Shown here in pieces: positions 22,496 to 33,551 of a stretch of 64,000 nucleotides of DNA (positions are counted from its first letter, which is position 1; each line of letters begins with the position of its first letter). The notes beneath the pieces are model-generated. The model ran no database searches and had not been told where the DNA came from. It saw nothing but the letters and a program-made list of their open reading frames with translations. The stretch comes from Dicyema japonicum (Eukaryota > Dicyemida > Rhombozoa > Dicyemidae). Position numbers and translations under genes: made by a program. Where the stretch lies: NCBI GenBank assembly GCA_011109175.1, contig RDEW01000084.1, positions 24,862-88,861 on the forward strand, written 5' to 3'.

Positions 22496-24290
22496 CTCCT
22501 ACTCCATACGTTCACTGAATACAAATGATCTGAGCTTATCCGAACTAACAACAGACTCAATGGAGCCGCCTAGTTGGACGACTATGTCACAAAAATTCTT
22601 GTGCCACATTTTGGAAAACGCTAAGAAGGATTAATAGCCTCATCAATGAGGAGGACCGCGGAACTGAGGCCGTTACCCGCAACGCTTCGGAACCCGCACG
22701 CAAACTCGCAAACAAGATTATGAAGTACTACGTATCGATCAGCCATAAATTTTTTCTCGTTCTACACTTGTTGAACGGCGCCGACCACAACAAGAACCAT
22801 ATTCCACATTCTTCACCCCCGATGATGTTGACAAGGCTATTAAATTGCTACATCCCACTCGTGCTTGTGGTCCCGACGGGATTTGCACTGTTCACCTCAA
22901 ACACTTTGGACTCAGGCACGGACCATACTATCAAGACTGTACAACGACTCTATCAACTACCATACGTTACCTAATATATGGAAAAGTCCCTGATTACGCA
23001 AATCCTAAAGCCCAGAAAACCAAAAGACTCTTCTTACCGCCCCGTCTCAATAACTTGTATTCTATCAAAACTACTGGAAAAGCTTGTATTAATGCGCATT
23101 TCTTCTGTTCTACATCTACCAGAGTTTCAACATGGTTTCAATGTAGACTGTTCTACAACGACTCATTTGGGTTCTATCTCCCAGTTTATTACTGACGGCT
23201 TCAACATGAGAACACACCTACAGACGGCCTTAGTATCCATCGACAAACAGAAGGCCTCTGATTCTGTTCCGAGGAAACTCCTAACGCAAAAGATTTTTAA
23301 TTCATGCATACACCCAAACATCAAGCTATGGCTGGAAACGACACGGAAGGGTCCGGATTGACAAAACCACTTCAAAATCAAGATTACTCCCCAATGGAGT
23401 CCCGCAAGGCTCCCCTTTATCTCCTCTCCTTTTCAACCTATTTCTACATGACCTACCTACTACCAATGACCAGGACACTATGTTTTTATCCTATGCGGAC
23501 GTCCTAATTATCGCTGCAAGAAATAAATCTCCTTCCATGCTGTAGCAACTGTTCAGACATACCTAAACCGAATTTGGACTGGCTATCTGCAAATACGTTA
23601 TGCGTATCAGCATCCAAGTCTCAGTTCACATTATTCACTACGGACAGAAGGTTTAAAGGTGGGCTTGAGATATCCATCGGAAACACTCCCATCCCTTCTA
23701 CGCGGACCAGAAGATCCTTGGTGTAGCTTTCGACTCTCTGTTGACGTTCTCGAGTCACGTGGAGGAGATGCTCGCCAAAGGTCTTCGGAAATGGAACATT
23801 ATGAATGCGATGATAAAGAAGAGCCCTTTCTTCCCGGCCGACTGCATCAGCAAGGTCTATCAACAAGTAATCATACCGATAATTGAATATGCCTGCTCCG
23901 CCTAGAGGTTTGCGATTCCCCTTTCGAGAGTGGACCGTTTGAACTCCCTCAGGCGGAGAATTATGCACCGCACGGACATCCCCATTGGCGACCTCGTTTT
24001 TGATGAGGCAACGTTGAAAAATGGCCAGGGTTTCCTACGTTTCTGCAAGGAACTGGGAAACCCATTCAAGGAAAAGGTGGCCCATGCAGAGGAATTTCGG
24101 TTTGTTAATAGAAAGTGCACGCCGATCTAATTCCTTTGCAGAAGTAAGAGAAGATGCTTCAGAAGACCAAGAAGCGGTTAGATCATCAGAAGACCAATTG
24201 AAGAGAGTTCGGATGTTGCTGGAAGCTGGGATCACCTAATTAGTTAGTTTTGGCCTATCTTTCCTGGTGGTCTTGGGGTTAAATAAATAA
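22496..24290 (+). mobile_element. Jockey-like LINE, RT domain to 3' end
   Basis: RT blocks appear in order across shifting frames: SSYRPVSITCILSKLLEKLV (22978-23361 frame), FQHGFNVDCSTTTHLGSIS, VSIDKQKASDSVPRKLL, NGVPQGSPLSPLLFNLFLHD, then FLSYADVLIIAARNKSPS in place of YADD. ILGVAFDSLLTFSSHVEEML and SLRRRIMHRTDIPIGDLVF follow. The 3' UTR ends ATTAGTTAGTTTTGGCC...TGGTGGTCTTGGGGTTAAAT. The second catalytic Asp is Val, and frames are broken, so it is inactive. Related 3' ends lie at 7566-7800 and 37190-37440. Confidence 0.85.
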
Positions 24291-24294
24291 AGAA

Positions 24295-25050
24295 GTTGAA
24301 GAAGCCGGCTGTGTGGATCGCGAACGAGTTTCCTTGAAGTATGGCCATTCCAATTTTTTGTCTCAGCCAGAACCCCTATCGTTGATCCCTTTTCTTTCTG
24401 GTAAGCATTCCTCCGAGTTCACAAAGAACTCAGTTGTTATTGGACCAACGGCTCATGATGACTCTACCGCAACAAGAGTAAATCGGTACCGGTCCCCGAG
24501 GCAAAAATACTTTTTGATGTTCAGGTTTTCCGCGGTCGAAGCAGCTGCTCCAGGTGTATGAACCGAATTGAAAAGATTCGTGCTTGAAAAAGTGTCATTA
24601 CAAGCTGCGTACCAGACCAAAGATCTTCCAGATGTATAGGGGAAAAGGGTCATCCCGTCAGGTCTCTTTCCATCTCCTCGATCGAGACCCACTGGTTCAA
24701 GCTGAGATAGGAAGCCTGTAGCCTTCAGAACTCTGACGATCACATCGTTTAAAGCAGCATGACGTGGTCCCTTTCCGGCGCTTCTTCTGCAGGACAGCGG
24801 GTGCAATCCCTTCGCATCGACTGTTTTCTCGCATCGGCATCTGTGCTCCTGGCAAACGTCTAGTCTAGCCTTTGTCAGATTCCAATCCTCAAAGAATCGT
24901 CGTCCAAAAAGGTCCCGAGGGTTGGACAAGGTATTGCACCAAGCAATGCTCCACTCCCTCCACTTGAAGCTGACACTAAACAAGCCAGACGATGTTGAGT
25001 TGGGTCTTTTTTGAGGTCTTCCAAAATTTTAGAGCAGACAATGTTATCCC
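24295..25050 (-). mobile_element. R2-like LINE C-terminal endonuclease-like domain
   Basis: A long minus-strand frame (24453-24983) carries CRCEKTVDAKGLHPLSC (C-x-C-x9-H-x3-C zinc knuckle), then RHAALNDVIVRVLKATG, LEPVGLDRGDGKRPDGMTLF, and GRSLVWYAACNDTFSSTNLF. The 'RPDG...W.A' pair matches the PD...D core expected of restriction-like endonucleases in R2-type LINEs, although the second Asp is replaced here by Tyr (WYA instead of WDA at 30.6 kb). Upstream, in another frame, TLGTFLDDDSLRIGI continues the domain. The C-terminus runs to about 24300 and meets the 3' end of the Jockey-like element tail to tail. Confidence 0.8.
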
Positions 25051-25399
25051 AATTACATTGCTTATTTGTGTCTTCGGGGATTTTGAGTCCGGACCCGTCT
25101 AATGTAGTTTCCTCATAATAATGTCAGCTCCACAACTTTGTTTCAAGAAAATGATAACTTCATCTTCAGGAACCTTCCCTGAGTATGTTCGATGATCACA
25201 ACTTCGAAAGTTTTTTAAGCAGTAATGACTGGGTGTATATCCTCATTGTCCTTTATGGATAATTTATTATTCTCTAAAAAATTTGAAATATTTCCCGCCC
25301 AAAATAATTGGAATATTTTGGATTAGATGACACAATTTTATATTTCAAATTGAATTAGATATCTCATCTTTACTTATTGATTATGAAAGTGGAATACTA

Positions 25400-25660
25400 A
25401 CACTACACAGCTAACAAAACCCTACAGAAGATTTTTGAGTCAGTGGCAAGACCACCATCCTTGGTCTTCCACGAAAGCGATTTACATGGAAAAAGTAATA
25501 TTCGGAGGGGATGTCGGATCCAACCTCAGGTAGCTTCCAATTCGCCCAAGTCACTTTATTCCCAATCTGTGTTGTTTGAGTAATTCTGTAGAGCTCGTCG
25601 TTTGTCATGAGGTTGTAATATCTCATTGGATTTATTGATTTGTTATTCATTTTAACGACA
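25400..25660 (-). mobile_element. RTE-like LINE C-terminal tail
   Basis: Frame 25411-25650 reads TNDELYRITQTTQIGNKVTW, then ANWKLPEVGSDIPSEYYFF, VNRFRGRPRM. It is close to the tail at 40540-40800 (NDELYRITQTIKIGNKAIS). The FGHVLR block is missing by a small deletion. Confidence 0.7.
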
Positions 25661-27515
25661 TATATTAAATAACTCTTATCATACCTTGCATCATTTCAAT
25701 ATCCCCTTTAAAGAAATAGACTGATATTTTCAAAATCTGCATAACTCTATTTGATTAAATACAGGAGTTTTGCAATTTTTCCAAATTAGATTTAAGCCAT
25801 TGATATTTGTTAATTTCCGATTTCATGAAACAAATTTTCATTTATGTTTTTCTCCAGAGGCAGGTGTGAAAAATCGAATGATGTTTCAACTGAGTTTTCT
25901 CATTTCCCACCTCCTCTTTGATAAATTAAATAATTGTGTAACTTGTCCATAATTCATCATTATCATCAAACCATTTGAAATATGTATGATAGAGCATCTG
26001 AACAAACTCAAAATTTTTTAATAATAATTTAACCTTTTTTAAGCCTACCTATTATCTTTTGTTGTTATAATAACTTTTGTAAATCAATTTTTAAATTTAA
26101 AAGCAATAAGGAATAGAATTAATATATTAGTCAAAATACGTAATAAAATTGAATAAGTAAATTAAATTGAATAAATTAACTAAATCTTATTTCTAACCAA
26201 AATCCTTATATTCCATAGTCATGTTATCATTAATTAATTACGCTTCCCACACATGCCAAACACGTTGTTTGGCTTTCCTATGGCATTGCAGACTGAAATA
26301 ATATTTATTATTACTCAATAGATTTGTTGATTCGAAGAATGTACTAAATATATTAATATCATACGAATACATTCTAGCATTTCTTAGATATGATGAACCT
26401 TCAGGGTCAGGTTTATATCTAAACTAATTATAATTATATACGCTTGTGGGTTGTTAAATGGATCAGTACACAATGCAAGAATACTAATTTAATATTAAAA
26501 ATACCCTGTTAATCGAACACCCTTTGAATGAGCTAGCGTAAAAGATTGTATAATAGAATCAGTAGGAAAATAACTATAAATTAATAATATAACTTACACA
26601 TTTTTGAGATTTATCAGGGTTACGGCGAAATCAATATGCATAAATATAAGTCCGTAACAAGTTTTGAAATCTCTATCAAATTAAAATATATAAAACAATC
26701 CTATAATTGTTATAGGAAAAACATTTGAATGAATAGTTGTAATATTACGATCTTTGTCGCATATACTATAAATGATTTATATTATAATACAAATCAAAAG
26801 ATTCATTTTCTCAAATGATAGAATATCTCCGCTAAGTAGAGTAATGTTTCCTGCATAAAGTTTTATTTCTGAATCGTAGATAAGTTCAGAATAATTGCCA
26901 AATTGACAGTTAATCCAATATCTGTGATAATAATGATTTTAAATATTACAATCTGTTACCAACGAGTCTTTGATCGTTACATTTCTTTATCATAGTCGTG
27001 TAATAAAACAATGCTGTAAAGATAACAGAATTGTACATTAGAATTATTACATCAATTTACGGATTTGATTTATAAACCTATTAATTAATTCATATTTTAC
27101 CGTCCATAGCGTCGACAATGCGCTGACACGACAACGCCTGACACATAAATTAAAAATATTTTTCCAATATAACTTTCCCAACAGCTTATCAGTTTTCCTA
27201 ATATCTTGTAATGTCTCATCTATAATCTCAAAGCATGTTTTGTGTAATTTTACATTTTCCTGGATTCAAATGAAATCGATGAATCTTATTAATGAGTTTG
27301 ACGAGACTACTAGGACATTTATATAAAAAAATTTCTTAGAAATCATGTGTGACCAACAATTTAAATTAACCCAATTTCACTTCAATATTGTTATGGTAAA
27401 TCGATGATCTTTCTGTTACAAATTAATTTTTAGTGGTGTTTATGATTTGATATTTGGGATATTTATATATCTTGGAAATTGACTCTTTTCCTTATCGTAA
27501 TATTTGATCCTATAT
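25660..27515. other. AT-rich region, no gene seen
   Basis: Long AT-rich stretch with only short open frames and no motif on either strand. It is the largest apparently element-poor block in the window. Confidence 0.5.
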
Positions 27516-27516
27516 T

Positions 27517-27660
27517 GATTCTCGTTGATCCCTTTTCTTTCTGACAAGCATTCCTCCGAGTTCGCGCAAGGACTACAAAATTCTAAGTAACTATCCGATA
27601 ATAAAGTAGTCAAATTCAGTTCCCTCCAAGACCTCAAAGACCCTCGTGAGCGGAGATGGA
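27517..27660 (-). mobile_element. R2-like LINE C-terminal scrap
   Basis: The minus strand encodes CANSEECLSERKGINEN, matching TNSEECLPERKGINE at 55.8 kb and SEECLPERKG at 7.4 and 24.4 kb. Only about 50-140 bp of the element remains. Confidence 0.6.
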
Positions 27661-27774
27661 ATTGCCATGGTCTGCAGCAATTCTCAGTGTCTCTTAGTAG
27701 GTGTCCCTGAGTTGTTATTATTTAATAAATTTACCACTAAGTTCAGAAAATATTTTAACAGTTTTCCGTTTATT

Positions 27775-28680
27775 CCAGAAAGTAGAAGTGCTCCTTCTTA
27801 AGAGAACTTTCGACACTTTAAGGAGAGATAATATTCTGCGTTTATGGATATGATCACCTAATATTTTCGAAATTGTGAATCAATCCTATAGTCTACCTTC
27901 ATCTTTACTTTTCGGGGACTACCTAATCTCTTCGTCTACCGGAATGCAACTAGGAGATCCCCTTGGACCCCCTGTTGTTCTGTCTTACAATCGAGAGCAT
28001 TATTCATCCTAAAGAATAGTCTCAACGTCAGAGGTTTGTGTATGTCGTAAGGACTCTCCCTCATATGCATGTATGAACCTTCCATATCTTTGACAAATAT
28101 GAGAAAGATTGAAGAAATGAAGGAGGGCATTCAAAGTTATGGAGCAGTGGATTTGTGGTGAATATCGATCCAACCCAATTCATCTGGAAGCTTTTATGTG
28201 AATGGACTCCGAGATGCGAGAATGGGCACATTTAATAAGGTTAGCTGTTCAGTGCTGTCATATGTGAGCATGAGAAGTTAACGATCTCATGAATGAGACT
28301 GGTTTGGACCCAAGACTTTGATCATTTTGACGACAACGGGAAATTTGCTAGAGAGGCTGTAGTATTCTCTTTTCTTAAAATTTTCAAATCGAACTTTATG
28401 CAAAGAACTCTGAGAAATGTCACGATTGAGTTATCCTTTTACTAATACTGATATCCAGCCTTATCTTAGCAGCAAATGAGAATGGTTCGTGGTCCATCTT
28501 CTTATAATCACTTAAGACACTCATAGACAATATCACAGATAAGTTTCTGTCCTCGGCTCGTGTTCATCGTATTCATAATGCAGAAGATTTTATGCCCTCT
28601 TCTGCCAAACGAATAAGCTTGAGAGAAAAGTCGATAAAAAACTTATAGCTGGAGGCCTCGAGACTGCTGGATAATTCTTA
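27775..28680 (+). mobile_element. R2-like LINE RT fragment, heavily decayed
   Basis: Shifting frames give LRRDNILR, SSTGMQLGDPLGPP, and downstream pieces (IDNITDKFLSSARVHRIHNA, SAKRISLREKSIKNL). The order matches the WYLDD-type family, but the active site is not readable and stops are frequent. Confidence 0.6.
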
Positions 28681-28734
28681 TGAAAATAAGCAATTGTTTC
28701 ACCATAACCTGATTTAATAGACTTCATATTGAAA

Positions 28735-28815
28735 ATTAACTTATTCCAAAAACCAACGGTAAAACCAAACTAACTAATTCCTTGATCCTGACGCCTTCCA
28801 GCAGAACCCTCACCC
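28735..28815 (-). repeat. LINE 3' tail module
   Basis: Minus strand: GGAATTAGTTAGTTTGGTTT, TACCGTTGGTTTTTGGAATA. It matches the module at 36185, 58690 and 12940, and the flanking GGGTTCTGCTGGAAGGCGTC resembles 1360-1400 on the minus strand. Confidence 0.55.
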
Positions 28816-28942
28816 AAGTGATCTACAATTGTTTGTCATAATTTATCTTACAAATCGAATTTAGTTATAAATAAATTAATATTTTTACATATTCGTTAAT
28901 AAAAAATTTAAAAATTAATAAAATAATTTATACTTTAGGTGG

Positions 28943-29696
28943 ATGCACAATTTTCACATTGATGAGTCTATTATGATAAAAGGTATAATTTACTAAACTC
29001 ATTATAAAGTTGTCTTAATTGGTGATTCTAATGTTGGGAAAAGTCAACTTTTGAACCGATACGTCCGCAACAAATTCAACCACGAGTCCAAATCCACAAT
29101 CGGAGTTGAATTCTCTACAAAGTACGTGTGTCTTTATACCAAAGGAGCATCCTAATTTCTGAAAAGTCACTTAGAGTTCAATTGTGGGACACAGCTGGGC
29201 AGGAACGATTCAAATCTGTCACTTCCTCGTAATTCATTCTCATCTCAGTTATTATCGAGGAGCCCACGGAGTCGTCCTAGTCTTTGATATCACTTCTGAG
29301 TCTTCTTTTGAGTCCTTGAGCACGTGGTTGAATGAAGTGAAGACTTACGTTGATTTTGATTCAGTGTCATCCCTATTAATAGGAAACAAGAATGATTTGG
29401 AGGAGGGGAGGGTAATCAGTTTGAAAAGGGGGAAAGAATTTGCTGGTAATGTAAATTTGTGATTGTAGTTGATAATAATATGCGTTTTATGGAGACTTCT
29501 GCACTTTCTGGGAATAATGTTGATTTGGCCTTTTATGACTTTTTTAGTGGTAGTTGATATGGTGAATTAAGATATTTATGGGGCTGTGGGACACACTTTG
29601 GAGGAGAAGGTGACAAGTAACCTCCCTCACTCTCATAAACTAGAGGGAATAAAATCATCAAATAAAGAAACCCTTAAGTGTTGTAAACTAAATTGA
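28943..29696 (+). CDS. rab11: Rab11-like small GTPase, six exons with 20-27-nt introns
   Basis: Joining 28943-28982, 29010-29121, 29145-29228, 29249-29445, 29469-29549 and 29572-29696 gives one frame of 212 codons. The introns are 27, 23, 20, 23 and 22 nt, all GT-AG. Motifs are GDSNVGKS (residues 18-25, phosphate-binding loop), KSTIGVEF (41-48, switch I), WDTAGQERF (65-73, switch II with Gln70), GNKNDL (124-129, guanine base) and ETSAL (153-157). The protein ends KCCKLN, a double-cysteine prenylation signal placed as in Rab11 (human ends CCQNI). Length (human Rab11A 216 aa), the [13 protein letters not shown] block and the tail all favour Rab11, which controls recycling-endosome traffic at membranes. 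Asn21 replaces the usual Gly. A TTTAG just before GTGGATG could be a splice acceptor. AATAAA lies at 29776-29781. The gene looks intact. Confidence 0.9.
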
Positions 29697-29775
29697 ATTT
29701 GTTATCCTTAGGTATTACTTTTGTGGTTTATAATATTGATTTTAAGATAAACTTGACTTATTTTATATAAGATTT

Positions 29776-29781
29776 AATAAA
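29776..29781 (+). promoter_or_regulatory. Candidate poly(A) signal for the Rab11-like gene
   Basis: AATAAA 80 bp after the stop codon, the nearest exact match downstream. Position only. Confidence 0.45.
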
Positions 29782-29880
29782 AACAAAGAACCACTAACAT
29801 AGACTCAATCACCCCTCCATCTTGGATGGACAACATACAACGTTTCATTAAATTTTCAATAAGGATGGCAAGACATTTGT

Positions 29881-30160
29881 ATGGCGTCAGAGGAGAGTGA
29901 AAGAGATTTGAAGTATAATATGGGGTACACATTATATGATACTGAAGTATATTTTAGTGGACATAATGACCAGAGAACTGAGGTCATGATTTATTTTCTT
30001 ATGAAGAAACTTGTTTTTTGGGATAACTTTTTTTGTAATCATTGGAAAAAATTGGCGGACCACATCGCACAAGAATACTTGACAGTGATTACACGAAAAA
30101 GCATAATGGTAAATATTGCTTTTTCTACGGAGCGAAGCATTGTCATTTGTAGATAGGAAT
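29881..30160 (+). mobile_element. hAT transposase C-terminal fragment
   Basis: A 91-codon frame ends NHWKKLADHIAQEYLTVITR then KSIMVNIAFSTERSIVICR. The 'W......A..YL.......AFSTERS' spacing fits the hAT dimerisation region (usual W...L...A..YL.....SVPSERLFS). Upstream catalytic parts are absent. It could be a remnant of a different family, since only about 45 residues match. Confidence 0.55.
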
Positions 30161-30309
30161 TTGTTTTCCACACAGACTTATGCAACCAAAACTGTCGATC
30201 GTGGTAATATCTCCGAAGACATAATCAAGTGGTAAAGTGTATCTATCTTTGTCAAGTTTATGGAATCGAAAGAAGCAGGAAATTGAAAGGACATTCGTTT
30301 CAGGCAATT

Positions 30310-31015
30310 TTCACGACTCAAAATGTCGAAATCAGTTGACACGTCGATTATGACAAAAGTCCAATTCACTAAACCTGATATTTTTGTTTATGACAAAATT
30401 CTGAGAGCCATTGACGAGAAGCTTAGGACTGCCGTTGAAGAAACGCTCAACATTTGTTTGATAAAACTGGCTGGTCCCAATGCAAACTACCTCTCGCGAA
30501 AGGTCTTGACGCTTTTCCTGCCGGAGGAGTGCTGGAAGGAGTCCTAGATGGAGTCATTGCTTGGGAAGTTGAGACTGCCGGATTTCCTGTCCATTTGGAG
30601 CCGCTTGGATTTGATCAAGCCCACCGAAGACCGGACGGAACCACTCTCTTCCCATGGGAGAGTGGTAAATACTTTGTCTGGGACGCCACCTGTCGATAGC
30701 CTTTTTCCCTCAGTCTTCAACGACAGCAACTGACACAGGCTCTGCTGTGGAGAAGGCTAGACCTAAAGATAAAAAAATACGCATGTCTTGGAGGACAATT
30801 CATATTCGAACCAGTGGCAGTCGTAACGACAGGAATAATTGGAAGCAGGTCACTGACCCTGCTAAACAGGATCGGCTCGTTCACCGCGAAGAAGAAAAAC
30901 GATAGGAGAGAAAGAAGCTGGCCCATTGAGTGCATTTCCTTGCAAATCGTCAGGAGAAATGTGTTTTCAATTATAAAGCAGCCAGCAGTTGCTAACTGTT
31001 AGTTTTTGCGTTTAA
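30310..31015 (+). mobile_element. R2-like LINE C-terminal domain
   Basis: The plus strand reads VEPLG-like LEPLGFDQAHRRPDGTTLFP, then WESGKYFVWDATCR (30454-30699). After a frameshift comes KYACLGGQFIFEPVAVVTTG and the last block QIVRRNVFSIIKQPAVANC, ending at a stop at 31001. RPDG...WDA is intact here, unlike at 24.6 kb. The zinc knuckle region (CKLPLAKGLDAF) is degenerate. The 3' end is immediately followed by a SINE at 31029. Confidence 0.75.
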
Positions 31016-31028
31016 ATAAAGGAGATAA

Positions 31029-31341
31029 GCCGGGTGGCTTAGTGGTTAGGTGTTGGGCTTAAGTGACTTAGGTTACGAGTTCGATTCTCGCTGCTGTTCA
31101 CCTGGTGGAAGGTTCCACGCATCTCCGATGCAAAAAGGGTTTGACGAGTGACGCCGTCATCAGTGGACTCTCACTGCGGAACTGGATTGTCTAAAAAGGA
31201 CCCACACACAAGAAAAATAGAAGTGAAGATCATTCCTTGGTTCTACGATTAGTTAAAATTAACTGTTCTTTACTTAAATAAAGTGTGTGTCCTGCCTATG
31301 TGAGCTAATACCACGGCTCCGTGAAAAAGGCTATTATTATT
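31029..31341 (+). repeat. tRNA-derived SINE, copy 3, full length with TSD
   Basis: Starts GCCGGGTGGCTTAGTGGTTA (A box TGGCTTAGTGG), B box GAGTTCGATTC at about 31079, then the shared body and TTAAAATTAACTGTTCTTTA, and an end of GTGAAAAAGGC followed by TATTATTAT. It is flanked by ATAAAGGAGATAA at 31016-31028 and 31342-31354, a 13-bp target duplication. Length is about 313 bp. This is the best reference copy of the family. Confidence 0.93.
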
Positions 31342-31354
31342 ATAAAGGAGATAA

Positions 31355-31877
31355 CCTGACAATATCGACTAAAGCAAGTTGAGAAACTTCACAAATATGA
31401 CTTGCTTGCAAATGAACTTTGGCTATCTATGAATGCCAAATGAAGGCTGCCAAATGAAGATTATTCCAGTGGTTTTAATATTGGATAGAGTTGTCTCAAG
31501 ATGCTTCAAGAATGATATGGATAAATTAGCTATTGAAGAATAAGACTTACATCCAATCGGTTGTGCTTAAGAGATCACTCAAAAGTATGCTCATTGAACA
31601 TAAGGATAGGATGAAGATATATGATTAAGAGTACGTCTCTGCCGGAGACCAACTTGTGGAACTGGCAGGTCGTGGAGACATTCGACTGAACGAAGATATA
31701 ATGACAGACATTATATGGAGACGAAGAAGAAAAGGAAATTAGCATATAATCGATTATAATTTCCACAATCTTGTAGACAGATGAAGCCAATGAGTTTGTC
31801 ATAGTTGATGGGGTCTGGTATAACGAGACACCATATGTCTCCTCTTGGAATTATTGACCCCTTGCACCAAAAAAGAT
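31355..31877. other. No gene seen
   Basis: Short open frames only; nothing assignable. Confidence 0.45.
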
Positions 31878-32141
31878 TTATTTTTTCAAGTCGTGCAATA
31901 TTTTTTTAATAGATCTTGCACGTTTCTCATAACTAGGCGGTAATTCGGATTTTAAATCCAGTCCATATGCCAGTTTAATAGCATATCTCCTCGATCTATC
32001 GAGAAGCTCTACAAGAATACTTCTCTCATCACTTTCAAACCATCCTTGGAAGCCATAAATCAAGAATAGGTCAATAAAAGCTGTATAAACATAGATAATA
32101 GTTTCCGGACTCAATTGAAAACTTAGAAGCAATTTCAACAT
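31878..32141 (-). mobile_element. RT C-terminal fragment
   Basis: The frame FQLSPETIIYVYTAFIDLFL then GFQGWFESDERSILVELLDR aligns with the end of the 3818-4432 element (LEPETFVYIFNTAILP, GWYDSKKIDSILINL). It continues further (ELPPSYEKRARSIKKIL), so it supplies the C-terminus that copy lacks. Confidence 0.65.
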
Positions 32142-32221
32142 CGCTGTAGCTTTTTTTCTTGATGTAATTTATAAAGGAACCCTTCGAGTTCACACAAACA
32201 CAAGATATTGCAACTGAAAGT

Positions 32222-32388
32222 CTAGAAAGGAAGATCACTCACACAAGAAAAAAAAAGAAGTAAGATCATTCCTTGGTTCTACGATTAGTTAAAATTAACT
32301 GTTCTTTACTTAAATAAAGTGTGTGTCCTGCCTATGCGGAGCTATAAATACTATGGCTCTCGTGAAAAGGCTTTATTATTATAAAAGC
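32222..32388 (+). repeat. tRNA-derived SINE, copy 4, 5' truncated
   Basis: Begins within the body (TCTAGAAAGGAAGATCACTC) and lacks the tRNA head. It continues ATTCCTTGGTTCTACGATTA and ends GGAGCTATAAATACTATGGC then TCTCGTGAAAAGGCTTTATT. This is the cleanest copy of the 3' end. Confidence 0.88.
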
Positions 32389-32389
32389 A

Positions 32390-33296
32390 AAACTCCCCTA
32401 CTACGGGAAATTCAGATGTGATCATAATAAGGCTATACAGCACTATATGAGTATAATCCGACAATTGGTTTCGTCACTGTGACTATCCTTCCATCTAGTA
32501 GATCTCAACTTGGGTCACCTCTTTTTTGTTCTCATTCTCTTTCAATTTTTTCCCCACATAGAGTGATTTCTTTTGGCTGTTACTTTTATTAACCAATTGT
32601 AACCACTTGAATGAATCTATATTAACGAAAGAGATAAAGTAAGGTAAAGGACAGTAAAAACACCACAAATCCTACTTGGTCCATCATCTACTTTTTTATT
32701 CATAGTTAGCTCTATAAATGATGACAGGTCACTGGTATTCTTGCAGAAGGACATAATCCATATCCATATTTTCCCTACCGTTTACAGTAGCGTCTCTGAA
32801 TCCACACTCAGTACCATATCGGTCTTAATTGGAATGCGAATTTAATTCACAATCTTTCTAAAAGCAGGATGATTTTTTTATTTAAAGAAAAAAAGCACGC
32901 TTTACATCAATAACAAGTGACAGTAGAAAGATTACCAGAAAATTAAAAGAAAGTGTTTTCACAAATTTAAGCATCCGGTGGCATAACCTGGAAGGCTTAT
33001 ATCCTCACTAAAATCTCACCTTCTCCTAAACTGGACCTCAAGTAACGGAGTTGTTAATTGTTATAACAAATATGATAATTAAATACTCTCCGAAAATTTT
33101 GCCCGCTTCAGCCTCGGACCCAGGCCGTAATTCTAAGAAAGCCGGCGATCATTTGTTTGTGTTGAAAATGAAAATTTTTACTCTTAAAAAATTTGTTTTT
33201 TACCCTGAAAATTATTAGTGACGCTATTGGTCGGAAGAGTTACGTTAATGGTTGGGAAACCCTATAAATATGATAATTTAAAAACAATTAAAATTT
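32390..33296. other. No gene seen
   Basis: No motif-bearing frame on either strand; not assigned. Confidence 0.45.
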
Positions 33297-33541
33297 TTAA
33301 AGGTAATAATACTCATGGTCATTCAAAAACATTTCACTATCATTCATCGAATTCGAGTCATAATCAAGATCTGTTAAAATAAATATTCTATCACAACCAT
33401 CATCCGAATTATCAAGAAGTTCAGCCCCAAATACATATTTATTGAGCTCCTCCGTGTTAGGGACAACTTTATCAAGTCTATCCATTGCCAATGGATCATC
33501 CACCATTTCAAGCCACTGAGAATTNGTGTCTAGGAGGGGAT
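33297..33541 (-). CDS. Acidic open frame, function unknown
   Basis: A minus-strand frame (methionine at 33506) contains MVDDPLAMDRLDKVVPNTEE and ends in an acidic run with DLDYDSNSMNDSEMFLND. It stays open upstream to the single N at 33525 (SQWLE). Acidic tails of this kind follow the catalytic domain in pogo/Tigger transposases, and a pogo/Tigger element lies 1.1 kb away, but no catalytic motif is present. It could equally be an exon of a host gene. Confidence 0.3.
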
Positions 33542-33551
33542 CATTTTTTAT

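Noticed and set aside
21589-22518. 309-codon open frame across the N gap
   Set aside because: Coding is supported only up to 22188; the remainder is translated Ns and joins a different element.
22108-22560. Minus-strand and alternative frames over the gap
   Set aside because: Made almost wholly of Ns.
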